Source of the DNA: Coffea arabica
Lineage: Eukaryota; Streptophyta; Magnoliopsida; Gentianales; Rubiaceae
Assembly (NCBI RefSeq): GCF_036785885.1
Contig: NC_092320.1
Span: forward strand, 10,851,557-10,915,556
Direction of reading: 5' to 3'
Length of the DNA stretch: 64,000 nucleotides
A program made the translations under genes and the position numbers. This document shows positions 50,501 through 61,315 of this stretch, piece after piece (the first letter of the stretch is position 1; each line of letters begins with the position of its first letter). Under the pieces are notes generated by a model. The model was not told the DNA's origin and ran no database searches. It saw nothing but the letters and a program-made list of their open reading frames with translations.

Positions 50501-53050
50501 TTGGGTTGAAATGCATGCTAGGTCTACTTTCATAAAAAATGGGCTTGGCTATAAGAAGGTTCATGAGCTAACAAGTCCTGCTATAGTTTTAGAAGCATTG
50601 GGTTTTTTCCCTTAGATGATTTTGCTCCCATTGTATTGAATATCACCAGTCTTTGTTCTGAATTTTCTGTTGGATCGTCTCCTTTCAATGTCAAGCACAA
50701 CCACCATTAACTATAGTATGTGCAACTAGAACAGACATGCTTTATATCTGCACGTATGTCACAGTTGGCATATTCACCGGTGCAAGTTATTTTCGTACTC
50801 CTCGAAGGAAACTCATTCACTAATGTTATAGGTACGGTCAACTGTCACTGAGCTTAAGAATGCAGTTCGCATATTCAGCCTGTTGTCTGCTGCTTCAAAT
50901 CTCCACATTCATGGATTTGATGAGAAAAAGATTGAAACTCATGTTGAGTATTGCAAGCACTTACTTGAGGCTGCAAAAGTTCATTGTGAGGCAGCTGAAC
51001 GTGAAGACCAGCAAAATAAGCAGCGAATAGAACTTGCTAAGCAGGTTAAGGAGGCTGAGGAAAACCGGAAAAGAGCCGAAGAGCAGAGAAAATCTCAAGT
51101 ACTTGTTTGTTTATTTGTCTCTTTCTTGGTTATCATTATCAATGATTTACTAATGAAAGGTTTTAAAACAGTTGGAGAAAAGAAAACAAGAGGATGAACA
51201 CAAACAAGTGATGCAACAAGAGGAGCATTTATTGCGTATAAAGGTAGTAATTACTTGCCTATCATCTCCCTCCATAATTTTTATGTTGATTTTCTTCCAA
51301 TATATGTAGTTTGTATTCTGATTTAACGCTAAAGATTCTGGCTTAAGTTATCCATTAGTTTTCAATATCATCATAAATATGGTCCTTACTGGTAGTGAAG
51401 AACATGAAGTTCATATTTTTGAGCATTTTAGTCACGCAAAAATGGAATGCTCTCCTTGGGAAGTGAGACACATAAGGATATTGGCATTCATTATTATCAT
51501 AACATGCTTCTTTCCTAGTCAATTCCATGGATATTACTTGGAAATTTTGGTCACAACTAACTTAAAAGTAGTTTTTCTATGTTTTGGTTTTGCATCACAA
51601 ACATTCTTTTTGGTATAGGTTTCAGAATATATTAATAGTAGCATCAGATATTAAGTATATGACTGGTAACTAAATGCTTATTAATGTTGCACTAACTGAT
51701 TAGGGATTTATGCTTACTGGCACATGTGAAAACATGATGAACTCAGTTTTCATGAAACCAATTAAGGCAGCCCAAACCAAGTTGCCAAGTGTTGGATTTT
51801 TGGCAGTGCCACACTTGGATTCCTTAGAAATTTATTCTTGTAGAATGGCTAATGCATGTATTAGTTATTGAAGTTTCAAAATTCTCAGGGCATGTTTTTT
51901 TTTTTTGTTTGTTAACCTTTAATTCTAAAGAATAGTTTCAAAAATGTGAAAATTAGGCAGCCTTTGAGCCTTCTCTGTCTCTTTATCTTTACATGCGTCA
52001 ATTATTTAGGTTAGGTTTATGAATTTAAAAGTTGATTTTCCCTCTAGGAGCAATGGAAGAGCACTGCTCCGGCCTCTAAGCGAAAGGACAGGCCTCAGAC
52101 TGAAGATGAGGAGGGTGGTGAGAGGAGGAGGAGAAAAGGAGGAAAAAGAAGAAAGAAGGAAAAGAAGTCACGACATGGATCTGAAGAACCGTTAGCAGAT
52201 GCAGATGATCAGGAAGAAATAGATGATGAAGATTCCAATGTAAACTTCAAAGAGCCTCATTATCAAGTTGATCACGTTGATCAAGCAGAAAATAATCCTC
52301 AGGATCTTCTTGCAGCAGCAGGTCTTGATGATTCTGATGCAGAGGATGATGCCGTAAGTCCCTCCCTCTCTCTCTCTTCTCTCTCTCGCTGTGTGTTTGC
52401 ATAACATAAACTTGTACATAAAACAAACAAGCATGCAATTAAGCAGTTTTTGGTGGCATATGTTATTTTTTACCCCTCTTTGGCAGATTGGAGAATATTC
52501 TTCTCTAATTATCTCAAAAGTATTCTACATTGATTCTTTAACTTGTGACTTTATGACCAAGAACTGGGAGACTTGCCAGATTGATAAATGTAGCTTTATT
52601 TTGTAGTATACCACTGCTACTAACATCTTTCCATTTAAACACGATTGCTGCTTTGCTCTTTTGTGTGCTTGTCACATCTGTCTGCTGACATGTGATCTTG
52701 TTGTGTTGATTAATACTCAATTTCATGATTGGAAGTCTTGCATGTCGAAAATGATGCTAAATTTTTTATGAAATCTGTTCCCCTTGTCACCACATCTAAT
52801 GTAAAGACAGTCATAGACTTGTGTATCTTAGGTCTTCTCTTTTTGTGGTTTGATATCTTTTTCCTTCATAAAGGTTGCCCCTACATCTAATACAAACCGA
52901 CGGAGGCAAGCATGGTCAGAGTCAGAGGAAGATGAATCATTCCAGTTGCAGGCAGTGTCTGATCATGCTGTTGGGGTACCAGATAGTGATGCAGAAGCTG
53001 GAGGCCATGATGAAAGGCTGCATGGTGACGTTTCTGTTGATGATGAATAA
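38518..53050 (+). CDS. CTR9: CTR9 homologue, Paf1 complex subunit (VIP6/ELF8-like)
   Basis: The TPR scaffold of the Paf1 complex, which travels with RNA polymerase II and supports H2B ubiquitination and H3K4/K36 methylation; in Arabidopsis it is needed for FLC expression and flowering time. I read 24 exons from 38518-38658 and 40678-40744 to 52048-52353 and 52874-53050. All phases close, giving 1130 residues. Order: N-terminal block with LDLWLIIAREYFKQGK, many TPRs (for example LLLAKGDVEQAFAAFKIVL, YNLARSYHSKGDYEKAGMYY, INLAHVHFAQGDFALAVKMY), a charged coiled coil (exons 21-22), a basic KRRKEKKSRHGSEE stretch and an acidic Ser/Asp/Glu tail ending SVDDE. Exon 6 ends CAG|GCAAGT (43259/43260), a GC-AG intron to 43340. 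Intron 1 is 2.0 kb and carries a hAT-like element. No coding defect is seen. Confidence 0.95.
39366..39950. mobile_element. hAT-like non-autonomous element in CTR9 intron 1
   Basis: The ends TAGAGGTGGCAAAATGGAT and ATGGATGGAAATTACCACC are inverted relatives, and subterminal ATGGAT and ATCCAT words recur on both sides. About 585 bases with no transposase. A clean 8-base target duplication is not visible, so it is old or eroded. Confidence 0.7.
40252..40588. repeat. Diverged tandem duplication of about 180 bases in CTR9 intron 1
   Basis: GTTTGTTAAAATGGGG (40252 on) and GTTTGTTAGAATTGGG (40434 on) begin two related segments that share GGTGGAA, TTCTG, CTCATGAGGAAATG and TGCATTAGCG in the same order. 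Confidence 0.75.
42061..42215. repeat. 79-base tandem duplication in CTR9 intron 3
   Basis: Two units share TTGTCTGCCTTA, AAAGAT, AAGAATAGA and AAACCTT-AGGAGA in order, with several differences. Confidence 0.8.
46676..46791. repeat. Tandem duplication of about 60 bases in CTR9 intron 12
   Basis: AGCCAAAAT, an A run, then CCTTCTTTCTTTCCCACC and TTTTAGCAGTAG occur twice in succession (46676 and 46737), just upstream of exon 13. The duplicated pyrimidine-rich segment could affect acceptor choice. Confidence 0.8.
49350..49427. repeat. ATAC / GTAT microsatellite in CTR9 intron 16
   Basis: A compound run of TATACA, GT and ATGT repeats. Confidence 0.85.
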
Positions 53051-53299
53051 CGAGATCAACCCTTGCGTTAAAGTCTCTGTTTATCATGAAATCTGAAGAC
53101 AAGGTTGGCGCGTCCTTTCATTTTCAGAACCAGGTAGAACTGATCTTTCTTTCTAATGCTTTACGAGTCGGGTACACTTGCAGATATAAGATGGCCTCTC
53201 AAAGCTTTAACATTGTTGATGAGCCATGATGTCTAAAGTTACTTGAGACTTCTTCTTATTTAGAAAACATAGTAACATATTGTAAATATGTGGGTTCAT

Positions 53300-53303
<4 letters not shown>

Positions 53304-53331
<28 letters not shown>
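53304..53331. repeat. T28 homopolymer
   Basis: An uninterrupted run of T about 250 bases after the CTR9 stop. Confidence 0.95.
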
Positions 53332-54410
53332 GGTGCCCCTTTTTGGGTGTCCGTATGTCCTATTTTCTACAGAAACACGAGAATGGTACAAGCCAATGAG
53401 CAAGAAAATATGATGGCATGTAGTTCAGTCGTTAAAACTGTGAGATTGGTCCAGATATCTTTCTAGTACCCCATGTTGCCATAGACTTTAGGCTTTTAGT
53501 CTTGCAATGCCGTTGATTAAGACAGGAAGGGATCTCCAATGGTCAACCGACTGTGCTTGCCTATTTACCACAGCGAAATGGTTTGTGGTGTAAAATGTGT
53601 TTTGTGGTCTTCTTGGTAGTCTGTTGCTGTTGAGTATATTATAGGTACGGATAAATGTCTGCATAGATTATTCAGTGACACGCACATCTACACGTATGTA
53701 GTTGCTGTTTCAAAATTGTTTTGTTCTTGATGATGTCAATAATAGCTGAAGAGTGTACACATTTTGAAATATCACCTTTGTTCCCAAAATGGGAGATTTT
53801 CGCCGGTACTCCTTTCCGATTGTCGGTGATCCATCGCTATGAACTGGGCCGGAGGTAGGTTAACTCATTTATAAGGAGAAGTTTTTTGAGTGATTGTTCA
53901 TCATCCTCTTCTCCACTCCATACTCCCAACTCCTCCCGAGGGTCCTCTTTTTTTTTTTTATTATTTTTACCCCCCGCCTCCCGTGGGAATAAATTTGTTT
54001 CAACCTGAAAACGTACTTGCCGGCATTAAAGTTTCAGCATCGTCAAAACGCTTCGAGCAATTAAGAATGATTCGCTGGTCGTTTGGAGCGCTTTAGATTC
54101 ATCCATCCATCAATTCAGGATATAAATAAGCGTCACATTTTTGGCATGACAATTTTGACGAGGTGCACCGGCAGGCAGCCACAGAACTTGGGCTGTTTTT
54201 GTTTTCAACAATAGGCAGGACGAGAGAGTGTGAGTCGGTTCCTCCGTTCTTGTCTCTATTCTGTCTCTCGGTGCGCTGGTTGGTTTTGAAAAGTCGTATT
54301 CTTAGGAAGGTGCTCCTTCAGTTCTCAGCGTTTTCCACTGCCACACAAAAAACAAAAGTAGGCTTATTACTCGACCCCTTCTCATTGCTTCCCAAAAAGC
54401 CAACATGGGT

Positions 54411-54436
54411 GAGAGAGAGAGAGAGAGAGAGAGAGG
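54411..54436. repeat. (GA)n microsatellite
   Basis: About 13 GA units. GA repeats are frequent near plant transcription starts, but no gene is recognised here. Confidence 0.9.
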
Positions 54437-56114
54437 GTGATAATGATAAAAATAGGGAAGAATGAAATGGGTGTGAAATTGCTCCTTTGGCACGGAGGAT
54501 GCATCTCCTTTATAGGCCTAGCATCAGCCCAAAACTGAAAACCAAGTCATAATGGAAACTAAATGTTAGTTTTTTTTTTTTTTAATTACATTTTGTACGA
54601 AGTGTAATAGTAGTTTTGTGATGCTCTTGCCCCATAAAAGGATAGAAAGTTTATCGCTGGCTTATCAATTAATTATGCTTTGTTGCTCTCGCTGGCTTTA
54701 GATTTTGTAAAATATGATTTATGAAAAGCGAATAATTAGAATCAGTAAAAAGCTACTCTTTAGTTGATTATGTATTTTAACTTGTTTGATTATTAAAAGA
54801 TGGAATAGTATGTAATCTAAATACAAAAGCAAACGAATATATTACAAAAATTAATTATTGAAAATCAAAATTTATAATCAGATGAAATAATTAATCGAGA
54901 ACAAGCTGCAAACGGATTTGAACAGAAGGGTAAGGCCATTACTAACGAGACTGTCTTTTGATTTCCCTTGCTTTTTTTTTTTTGGAGTATGTTTCTTTTT
55001 TTAAGAGTAAAACCGATGTTGAGGGGGCGGAGAAAGGCGCAACAACGGTAGTATGGAATTATTCTTGTATAAGCGATGAATGAAACTGCTCAGTTAGAAT
55101 GTAAGGGCCGTTTAATTAGGAGGAGGACAACTTTTTGAGTGATGAATCCTTCAAGTTGACCACCGAATTAGACACAGTTTAATGAATCAATGCAAGACAG
55201 AGAGAAGAAGGGAAACATGAAAAGAACAGAAAAGAAGAGGGGCCCAAAAGTGTGAGGGAGATGCACAGTTAGGAGTCAGTTTATGGGCAGACAGTGGCAG
55301 GGTTGAGTCAGTCGGAAGGTGGTGGTATCCGTAGCTGCCGAGTGCCTGAGCCTGCAAAGCGTACGGCAGAAAAATAGCTGTTTATAGGTACTGAATGATT
55401 TATCGTGTGTGTGGGTGCTGCGTTAAAAGCCTGCAAAAGAGTCTGAACTCTTGAAAGAAAGAACTTCATACTTCTCTCATTGACATAGAAGACGGATTCT
55501 TCATCATTCATGGAATAGTAGCAGAGAGAGCATCTTACATTTCAAAACTCTGTCCTTCCCACCCCACCTGCTGCTTCAGCCATCAAGTATCTGACGCTTT
55601 CTCAGTTCTCAGACACCCCCCTCCTCGCGAACGGTCAGTCTACAGGCTGCCCTGTTGCCACAGTATTTTGTTATGTGACACAGAACACTGCTCAATTCGC
55701 TCCATTCTCCGTAATGCGTACATCCTACTGCAAAATCCTATCAACCTGCTCTTCCAAGTAAAAAAATCTATGCGGATTCCAATTTTAGCCACTGCTGCTG
55801 CTCCACTTATACACCCAACGAACCAGCTGATCTTTGATTTCAAAGGCTGTGCACTTAATCTACGTGAAATAAAAAAATATATGTTAGAAATCGTGTGATG
55901 TAAACAAATAAATTCTAGTCAAATAATTATTGCTATCCAAACCCACCAATCTGATATCTATGAATTTTGATTCATCTCAAGTTGCATTAGCATATGCCAA
56001 AGCGTTGGAGAAGATATATTATTGCAACACGCTATGCATATTCATCTCAAAATTCCATAAACCAAAGCAGTCAATTGTAATAATTATTAGATCCAGGCAG
56101 GCTTCAAAGTTCTT

Positions 56115-56144
56115 AAAAGAAAAGAAAAGAAAAGAAAAGAAAAG
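56115..56144. repeat. (AAAAG)n microsatellite
   Basis: Five to six AAAAG units. Confidence 0.9.
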
Positions 56145-56364
56145 GCTTCAGAACAGAACACTTGCTCGAGTTTTTCAATTCATCCAGCCCCACACTAACA
56201 TTCAAGTTTTTTTACCTCTGGTCCCTCCCAATTGAAATTATACATCACACCTAAATGCTACGTACGCACTACTATTCCCGCATCACATGCAGTCGCTGTT
56301 CTTGTCCCATCCCATCGGAAAATACTTCTTCAGCCATAAAACCAAAAAATTCATTTGTTATTAG

Positions 56365-56512
56365 ACCCGTTTTGATTGCTATTTTTAAAAAATTTTCAAA
56401 AAAATTTTTTAAAACTATAACGATTTGATGTATTTTAAATAAAAAAAAAATGATTAAAAATATATCCATAAAAAGTGTAAAAAAATTCCAGTAGAAAACT
56501 ACAATCCAGAGA
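56365..56512. mobile_element. Worn foldback MITE copy, TTTTGATTGC family
   Basis: The ends GTTTTGATTGC and ACAATCCAGAG and the interior AACGATTTGATGTATTTTAA match the family words, with more decay than the 22260 copy. Confidence 0.5.
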
Positions 56513-58451
56513 TTAAATGCATCCGATTTTATTAATCTGTTTAAAGAATAAGAAAAAGTACTCCGAGAAATTAATAAATTTCTTCTGCCACACATATATA
56601 ACTACTTGAAGCCAATAAATAAGATACGAGTGTACAAAATTTCCATTTCATACCACGGCAAGTGACAATTAAAGAATCGAATCAAAGAAATAAATAAAAT
56701 AGGCATCATATTTTTTAAGCTAGGGGGCAAGGTATTTTTTCCCCCCTGGGAGCAATTCATAACAATTTTTTATGGGACACCTCATCATGAAGAAGGACAA
56801 AAGTTCAGGCGGAGCACGTTGTCATGGGTCAATTTGGCGGCAACGTAATTTTAGCGGTTGAACAAAAAACATGCTAATAGTTTTTGCGGACAGGATTCAT
56901 ACATTGAGGGAGGCGGATTTTGTCGTCGGTGCTGCCCAATTTGAATATTTTCTTGCAAGGGATCTCAGGCAATATGAACTGTCTTTACTCTCCTTCTTCC
57001 TCTCCATTTGATGGAGTAGAAGGGATTTGATTCTTGACCATTAAAACGGCTTCTTTTCTTGCGTAGAATTACGCACCGACTTGATATCTGCCGACTATTC
57101 CCACGCGTATAAATGAGACACTACACAGGTTTTCCTCCACCTCCATTTAAGGCACTACTCATCCTACAAAACCTTTGCACCGTTTTCTTTGGCTGAGGGC
57201 ATCAACATAAAAGCTAAAATCATTTTAATACAGCCAAAGACTCAAAGAAGACAGCCCCCCTCCAATTTGCCAGAAAAGGGTTAGCTGCAATTTGAACACC
57301 TGAACTATATGTATGGTATGGTAGGTACTCTGCAGTATTGATAGGTAGAGCTTTGCTCCATGAATTTTGATAGCAATTTTTGAATGGAAAAAATGTAGAT
57401 ACCTACCCCTCCTAACCGAATAAAAGCGGGTCAAGGGAACTAAAGTATTTTCACTTGGAATTTCAATCACTGCTTTGAGTAACATGTCAAAAATTGACAA
57501 ATATAAATTGAGAGAAAGCGGTAAAACTAGAGATCAGGAGCCCTGCAAGTTTTAGTTCAGATCAATTTGCCCGTGAAATATAAACGAGTGGCAGAGATAG
57601 CATGTAAATAAATAGATAGATGTTGATAGGGTGGTAATAAATTAAAGAACCATTTCATCCTCAACCGGAACTTGTGAGGCCGCGATCATAAAACTGGTAG
57701 GTTAGGGGGCAAATACGCACGGACAAAGGCTCAGAAGGGCATGTCGCGACTAAACCCTTAAAACCAAACCTAGCAAGATCGCAAAAGCCAAATGTGGGCG
57801 CACCGGGGTCCCCTATTACCACTATTTTGCTACAGTAACCAAAAGCTCTTCCAGGGTCCGGAGCTGAGCTAGTGTCTGAAAGCAACAGCATGGAAAAGCA
57901 GCAGATTATTGAGTCCACCTGCGAATGAGACATAAAAGCATGTGGCAACACCCCAGACGCTTGCATACCAGAATCAAACATCCAGACATGCAATACTTGG
58001 AAGAAAATTTTACATGTTTAAAAGAAGTATGGGGGAGATGCAGAATAGAGATAACTACTAATACTAGATTGCAATACTCATATTACTTGGGAATAAAAAG
58101 TTCAGTACAAAGTTGCAAATTGAAAAAGTAACAGTTCTCAGACCTCAACTACATATCTGTGTACATAAAGGTGGAACATATAATTCACCAACCCCACCAC
58201 CATTTTAAGTACTTTTTGGCCTTTTGATTCAGAAATCCACTATTCAGACCTCATTTTTTCTGCAAAACCAAAGTGCAGATAAGAGGGGGTCAAAAGAGAG
58301 TGTGGTCATCAAGAAATAGATGGTACTAATACTACCATTACTTGCCAGCGCAGGAGCGGTCAGTACTCCAAAAAGTAATACTACTTGCTAAAAGTGGTAC
58401 TACTACTAATTAAAGAAACTGCAGCTAGCTAGCATGGTAAGTTCAATTATT

Positions 58452-59997
58452 TCATGATGTACCATTTCGGGTCATGAAGAAGTCATGATGTGAAGAAGCG
58501 TTTGGCATGGAAATTGAAAGCTGGATTTTTGACAGTTTATGATCATGATGATCATTATTATCAAGCCAGCATGAATCTTTGTTATCCTTGGGAGGCCATT
58601 CATCGAAGAAACGGTGCATTACTCTCTTGTTCTGATGGTCATCTCTATCCCCTAATCCATAGTATTGCTGCTGGCTAGCTTGCTTTTGTTGTCTAGAAGT
58701 AGTGTTGTAGTCGGTGTCATGATTAAGGCTTTGAAGTTGCAAGTAAGAAGAGTGGCCTCCGTTGCTAACTGAGTAAGAGGACCTCTGCTTCAGATGGCTG
58801 CCTGAAGGCGAACCCATCGTCAGAGGTGCTAGTTGCCAAGAAGAAGTTCCATCATGATCTACTACTGATGAACCGCCTGAAAGATTCCTCACTGTCCCTG
58901 AAGCTTCACAGAAAAATGCATGCTCATCCACTTCCTCTTTCCCTCCTTGACCGTAGCTGCTAATCGTTATATGTTTTTGTTTTGATTTCAAAAAGATAGC
59001 AGCATTTATTTAGTCAAGAACATTATTATTATTATTAAATATGAAGTAATAGAGTGCTTGTTCAAAGAAAAGGCAAAGAAAACTAGGATTAAATACCTGT
59101 AGCCTTTGCTTGCTTGAGAATAAGGGCCAGAACCTAGTAAATAGTTGGCGGAGTTTTCTTCAGATGAAATACGATCATGACTAGTCCCTGGAGGTCTAGA
59201 GCAGGATGAATGGGGATACAGCAAAGGATGATGAAGAGAATAGCCGGGTTGGTTGATACCAGTGCCATGGTTGTGGTTGTGGTTGTGGTGGTGGTGGTGG
59301 GGTTGGGATTCGGAAGAAGTAGCTAATGAGGTGAGACAAGAGAAAGAGTGATGAGAGGTGGGACTGGAGGGTGATGGGGGGTGGTTCTTGGAAATTGATG
59401 TAATGGGTATTGCTGTTGGTGGAGTGGCTGTGGATGATGTGTTGTTATTTGAGATAGAAGATGGTGATATTATTGGGGGTGGTGGGATTGGTGTGGTGAT
59501 AAGTTGTTGTTCCACAGGCTTTCTTGAACGGTTTCTGCCTCTGTGCATGTGCCTCTCGCAGTACTTGGAATCGGGGTAGGCTTCTTTCGAGCACCTCCAC
59601 TTCTTCCCGTCTGTTCTCCTGCACCTTCCTGGCTCTGGGTCTATTTTCCTCCCGAAACCCATCTGGAAACATGAGTTCCAACCCACTGCACGAAGAAGTT
59701 ATTATGAAACCCGACAAGTTATGAAACCAAGAAAATGGAAAAGTTTTTAACTTTTTTTTTTTTTTTTGGTTGTAATTTATTAATTGTTTCTTACGTACGT
59801 TGGGGCTGGTGGAAGAGGAGTTTGGAGGAGAGGGAAGAATCCAAGCTTCTTCTGACCGTGTAAAGAAGATCAGGAGGAACGGGCGTCCCAGAAACCATGT
59901 ACTTGAAGATGAGAGCTTGGTGTTCAAGTTCTTGCCACTGGGATGCAGTGAAAGGGAACCTGCTACTACTCCTTGCACTAGTTGTAGCACTCATCAT
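58452..59997 (-). CDS. GRF5: Growth-regulating factor (GRF5-like) transcription factor
   Basis: A plant-specific activator that promotes cell proliferation in leaves and meristems together with GIF co-activators. Three exons: 59997-59799, 59685-59097 and 58956-58452; phases close to 430 residues. The QLQ domain (about residues 14-49, [14 protein letters not shown] start) binds GIF. The WRC domain (about 81-124) has the C-x9-C-x10-C-x2-H zinc motif and a basic nuclear signal, and binds DNA. The tail has a His/Asn run coded by a CAC/CAA repeat (59266-59302), Gln/Ser-rich stretches and FFDEWPP. Two adjacent ATGs occur; the first (59997) is used. A miR396 site lies just after the WRC codons. QLQ at the extreme N-terminus and FQMGFGRK favour the GRF5/6 clade, but the exact orthologue is uncertain. 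Confidence 0.93.
59510..59530 (-). promoter_or_regulatory. miR396 target site in the GRF mRNA
   Basis: In transcript sense the site is CGTTCAAGAAAG followed by CCTGTGGAA, the known miR396 complementary site of plant GRFs with its bulge position. It covers codons for RSRKPVE at the end of the WRC domain. It predicts slicing or repression by miR396 in mature tissue. Confidence 0.93.
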
Positions 59998-60383
59998 TGA
60001 AACAAGCAAGTCAGGAGAAAATCAAGAAAACTACAGCACTCTTTCTTATTCCTTGGCTTCAAGACTTGAGGAAGAAAGCTACCTCTGTAGAGTTTTATTT
60101 AGTCTCTCTTTAGAGTTAGAGGCGCTTGGGAAGGGAAGAGGGTGTAGGGTTGGCGTATTCGGGTCATAGTTGTTGTAGCAGTACCTGGGTAGTAGTGAGG
60201 GGAGTGAGAGGAGGGCGTAGTAGGTATATTTATTTCAGGGACCATTCGGGCTGCAGAATCTTCTGTACATGGATAAAACTAATGGTTCTGATTAATATTG
60301 CTGTTGCTGCCACACCTCTCACCACGTTCCTCTCTATCTATGACACATACACACACTCTCACACAGTATTACTACTAACTGGT

Positions 60384-60414
60384 GCAGCAGCAGCAGCTGC
60401 TGCTGCAGCAGCAG
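60384..60414. repeat. Palindromic CAG/CTG trinucleotide repeat
   Basis: (GCA)n switches to (CTG)n and back to (CAG)n, forming a self-complementary tract, followed at once by a CT microsatellite. It lies about 390-420 bases upstream of the GRF start codon. Confidence 0.9.
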
Positions 60415-61028
60415 TGTCCCTCTCTCTCTCTCTCCTGAACGTGTACTGTGCACATATTATGACTGCACCTCTCTGTTGCTACTGCTGCAACTATGCTGCC
60501 TTTATGGCAGCTCTTGTCTCTGACAACTATACGGAAATCCATAAACTAAAGAAGCGGTCCTTGGTTTCTTTTTTTTTTTTTTTTTTTTCTCTCTTTTGTC
60601 GTGGCTGGGGGGCTTCTCCTCTTGTTAATAATATAATATGACTTCTAATGTTGAGTGGTAAAAGGAAAAGGGCTCAAAGGCTCTCAAGAGTTGCAAGTAG
60701 TAATCCTGCTAAGAATGATGGCCCAACTAAAAGGTGAAAACCAAATGGTTATGGTTATCATGATGGTTATTGTACTAATAGTAGTAGGAGTAAGTGCTAT
60801 CAAAAATAAAATAAAATCATGGATTATTTTTGTTTTGTTTTTTGGTGTAAGCTTTATAAGCACAACAGTAGTGTGGCTGGATCATGAGAAGATTGTACGG
60901 GTTTGTGAAATGTTACTGCTTCTTGCTTTTACTTTTCTTCTCTGTCTCTGTTACTTTACCTGTACCATACCTCCCCCCACTATTGCTATTCCTGCTACAG
61001 TATTTCCTATTGACCTTTCTCAGTACAC

Positions 61029-61048
61029 AGATAGATAGATAGATAGAT
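61029..61048. repeat. (GATA)5 microsatellite
   Basis: Five GATA-type units in noncoding sequence. Confidence 0.9.
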
Positions 61049-61296
61049 GGGTGATTCTTTTGATCCACCTGAAAGTTTGCATCCCCCCTTCCTTCCTGCT
61101 GCACTATTTAGCAGAGTGGCAAGTGACTAGGTCAAAGTACATGCAAGTAATAATTTGTAGTAGGATTGGGCTTGGATTTTACACATCTGATCTCAGACAC
61201 AAATATCATTTGCTTGTTCAAGTGATTTTCTTTTTTGTTGCTTTGGCTTTTGGTGCGTTGTTTGTTTGATACTACTGGCAAGTGGCGCTACTATTA

Positions 61297-61315
61297 TAGT
61301 AGTAGTAGTAGTAGT
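61297..61315. repeat. (AGT)n microsatellite
   Basis: About six AGT units. Confidence 0.9.

Larger units (their letters stand above)
53051..58451. other. Spacer between CTR9 and GRF genes (two 3' flanks)
   Basis: CTR9 and the GRF gene are convergent, so both ends hold 3' UTRs. The middle has a 28-base T run, a GA repeat next to a TATAAATA word (about 54121), a MITE relic and an AAAAG repeat. No recognisable protein or RNA gene is seen. The GA-rich 54120-54440 stretch looks promoter- or leader-like, but no reading frame of interest follows. Confidence 0.55.

Noticed and set aside
54163-54493. Candidate gene downstream of a TATAAATA word
   Set aside because: No good ATG-initiated frame; the open stretch is mostly a GA-repeat translation.
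57661-57993. 110-residue minus-strand frame near the GRF 3' end
   Set aside because: Likely GRF 3' UTR or flank; no homology is recognised.
60126-60641. 171-residue frame with an Ala run upstream of GRF
   Set aside because: It is produced by CAG/CTG and CT repeats on the strand opposite to GRF.
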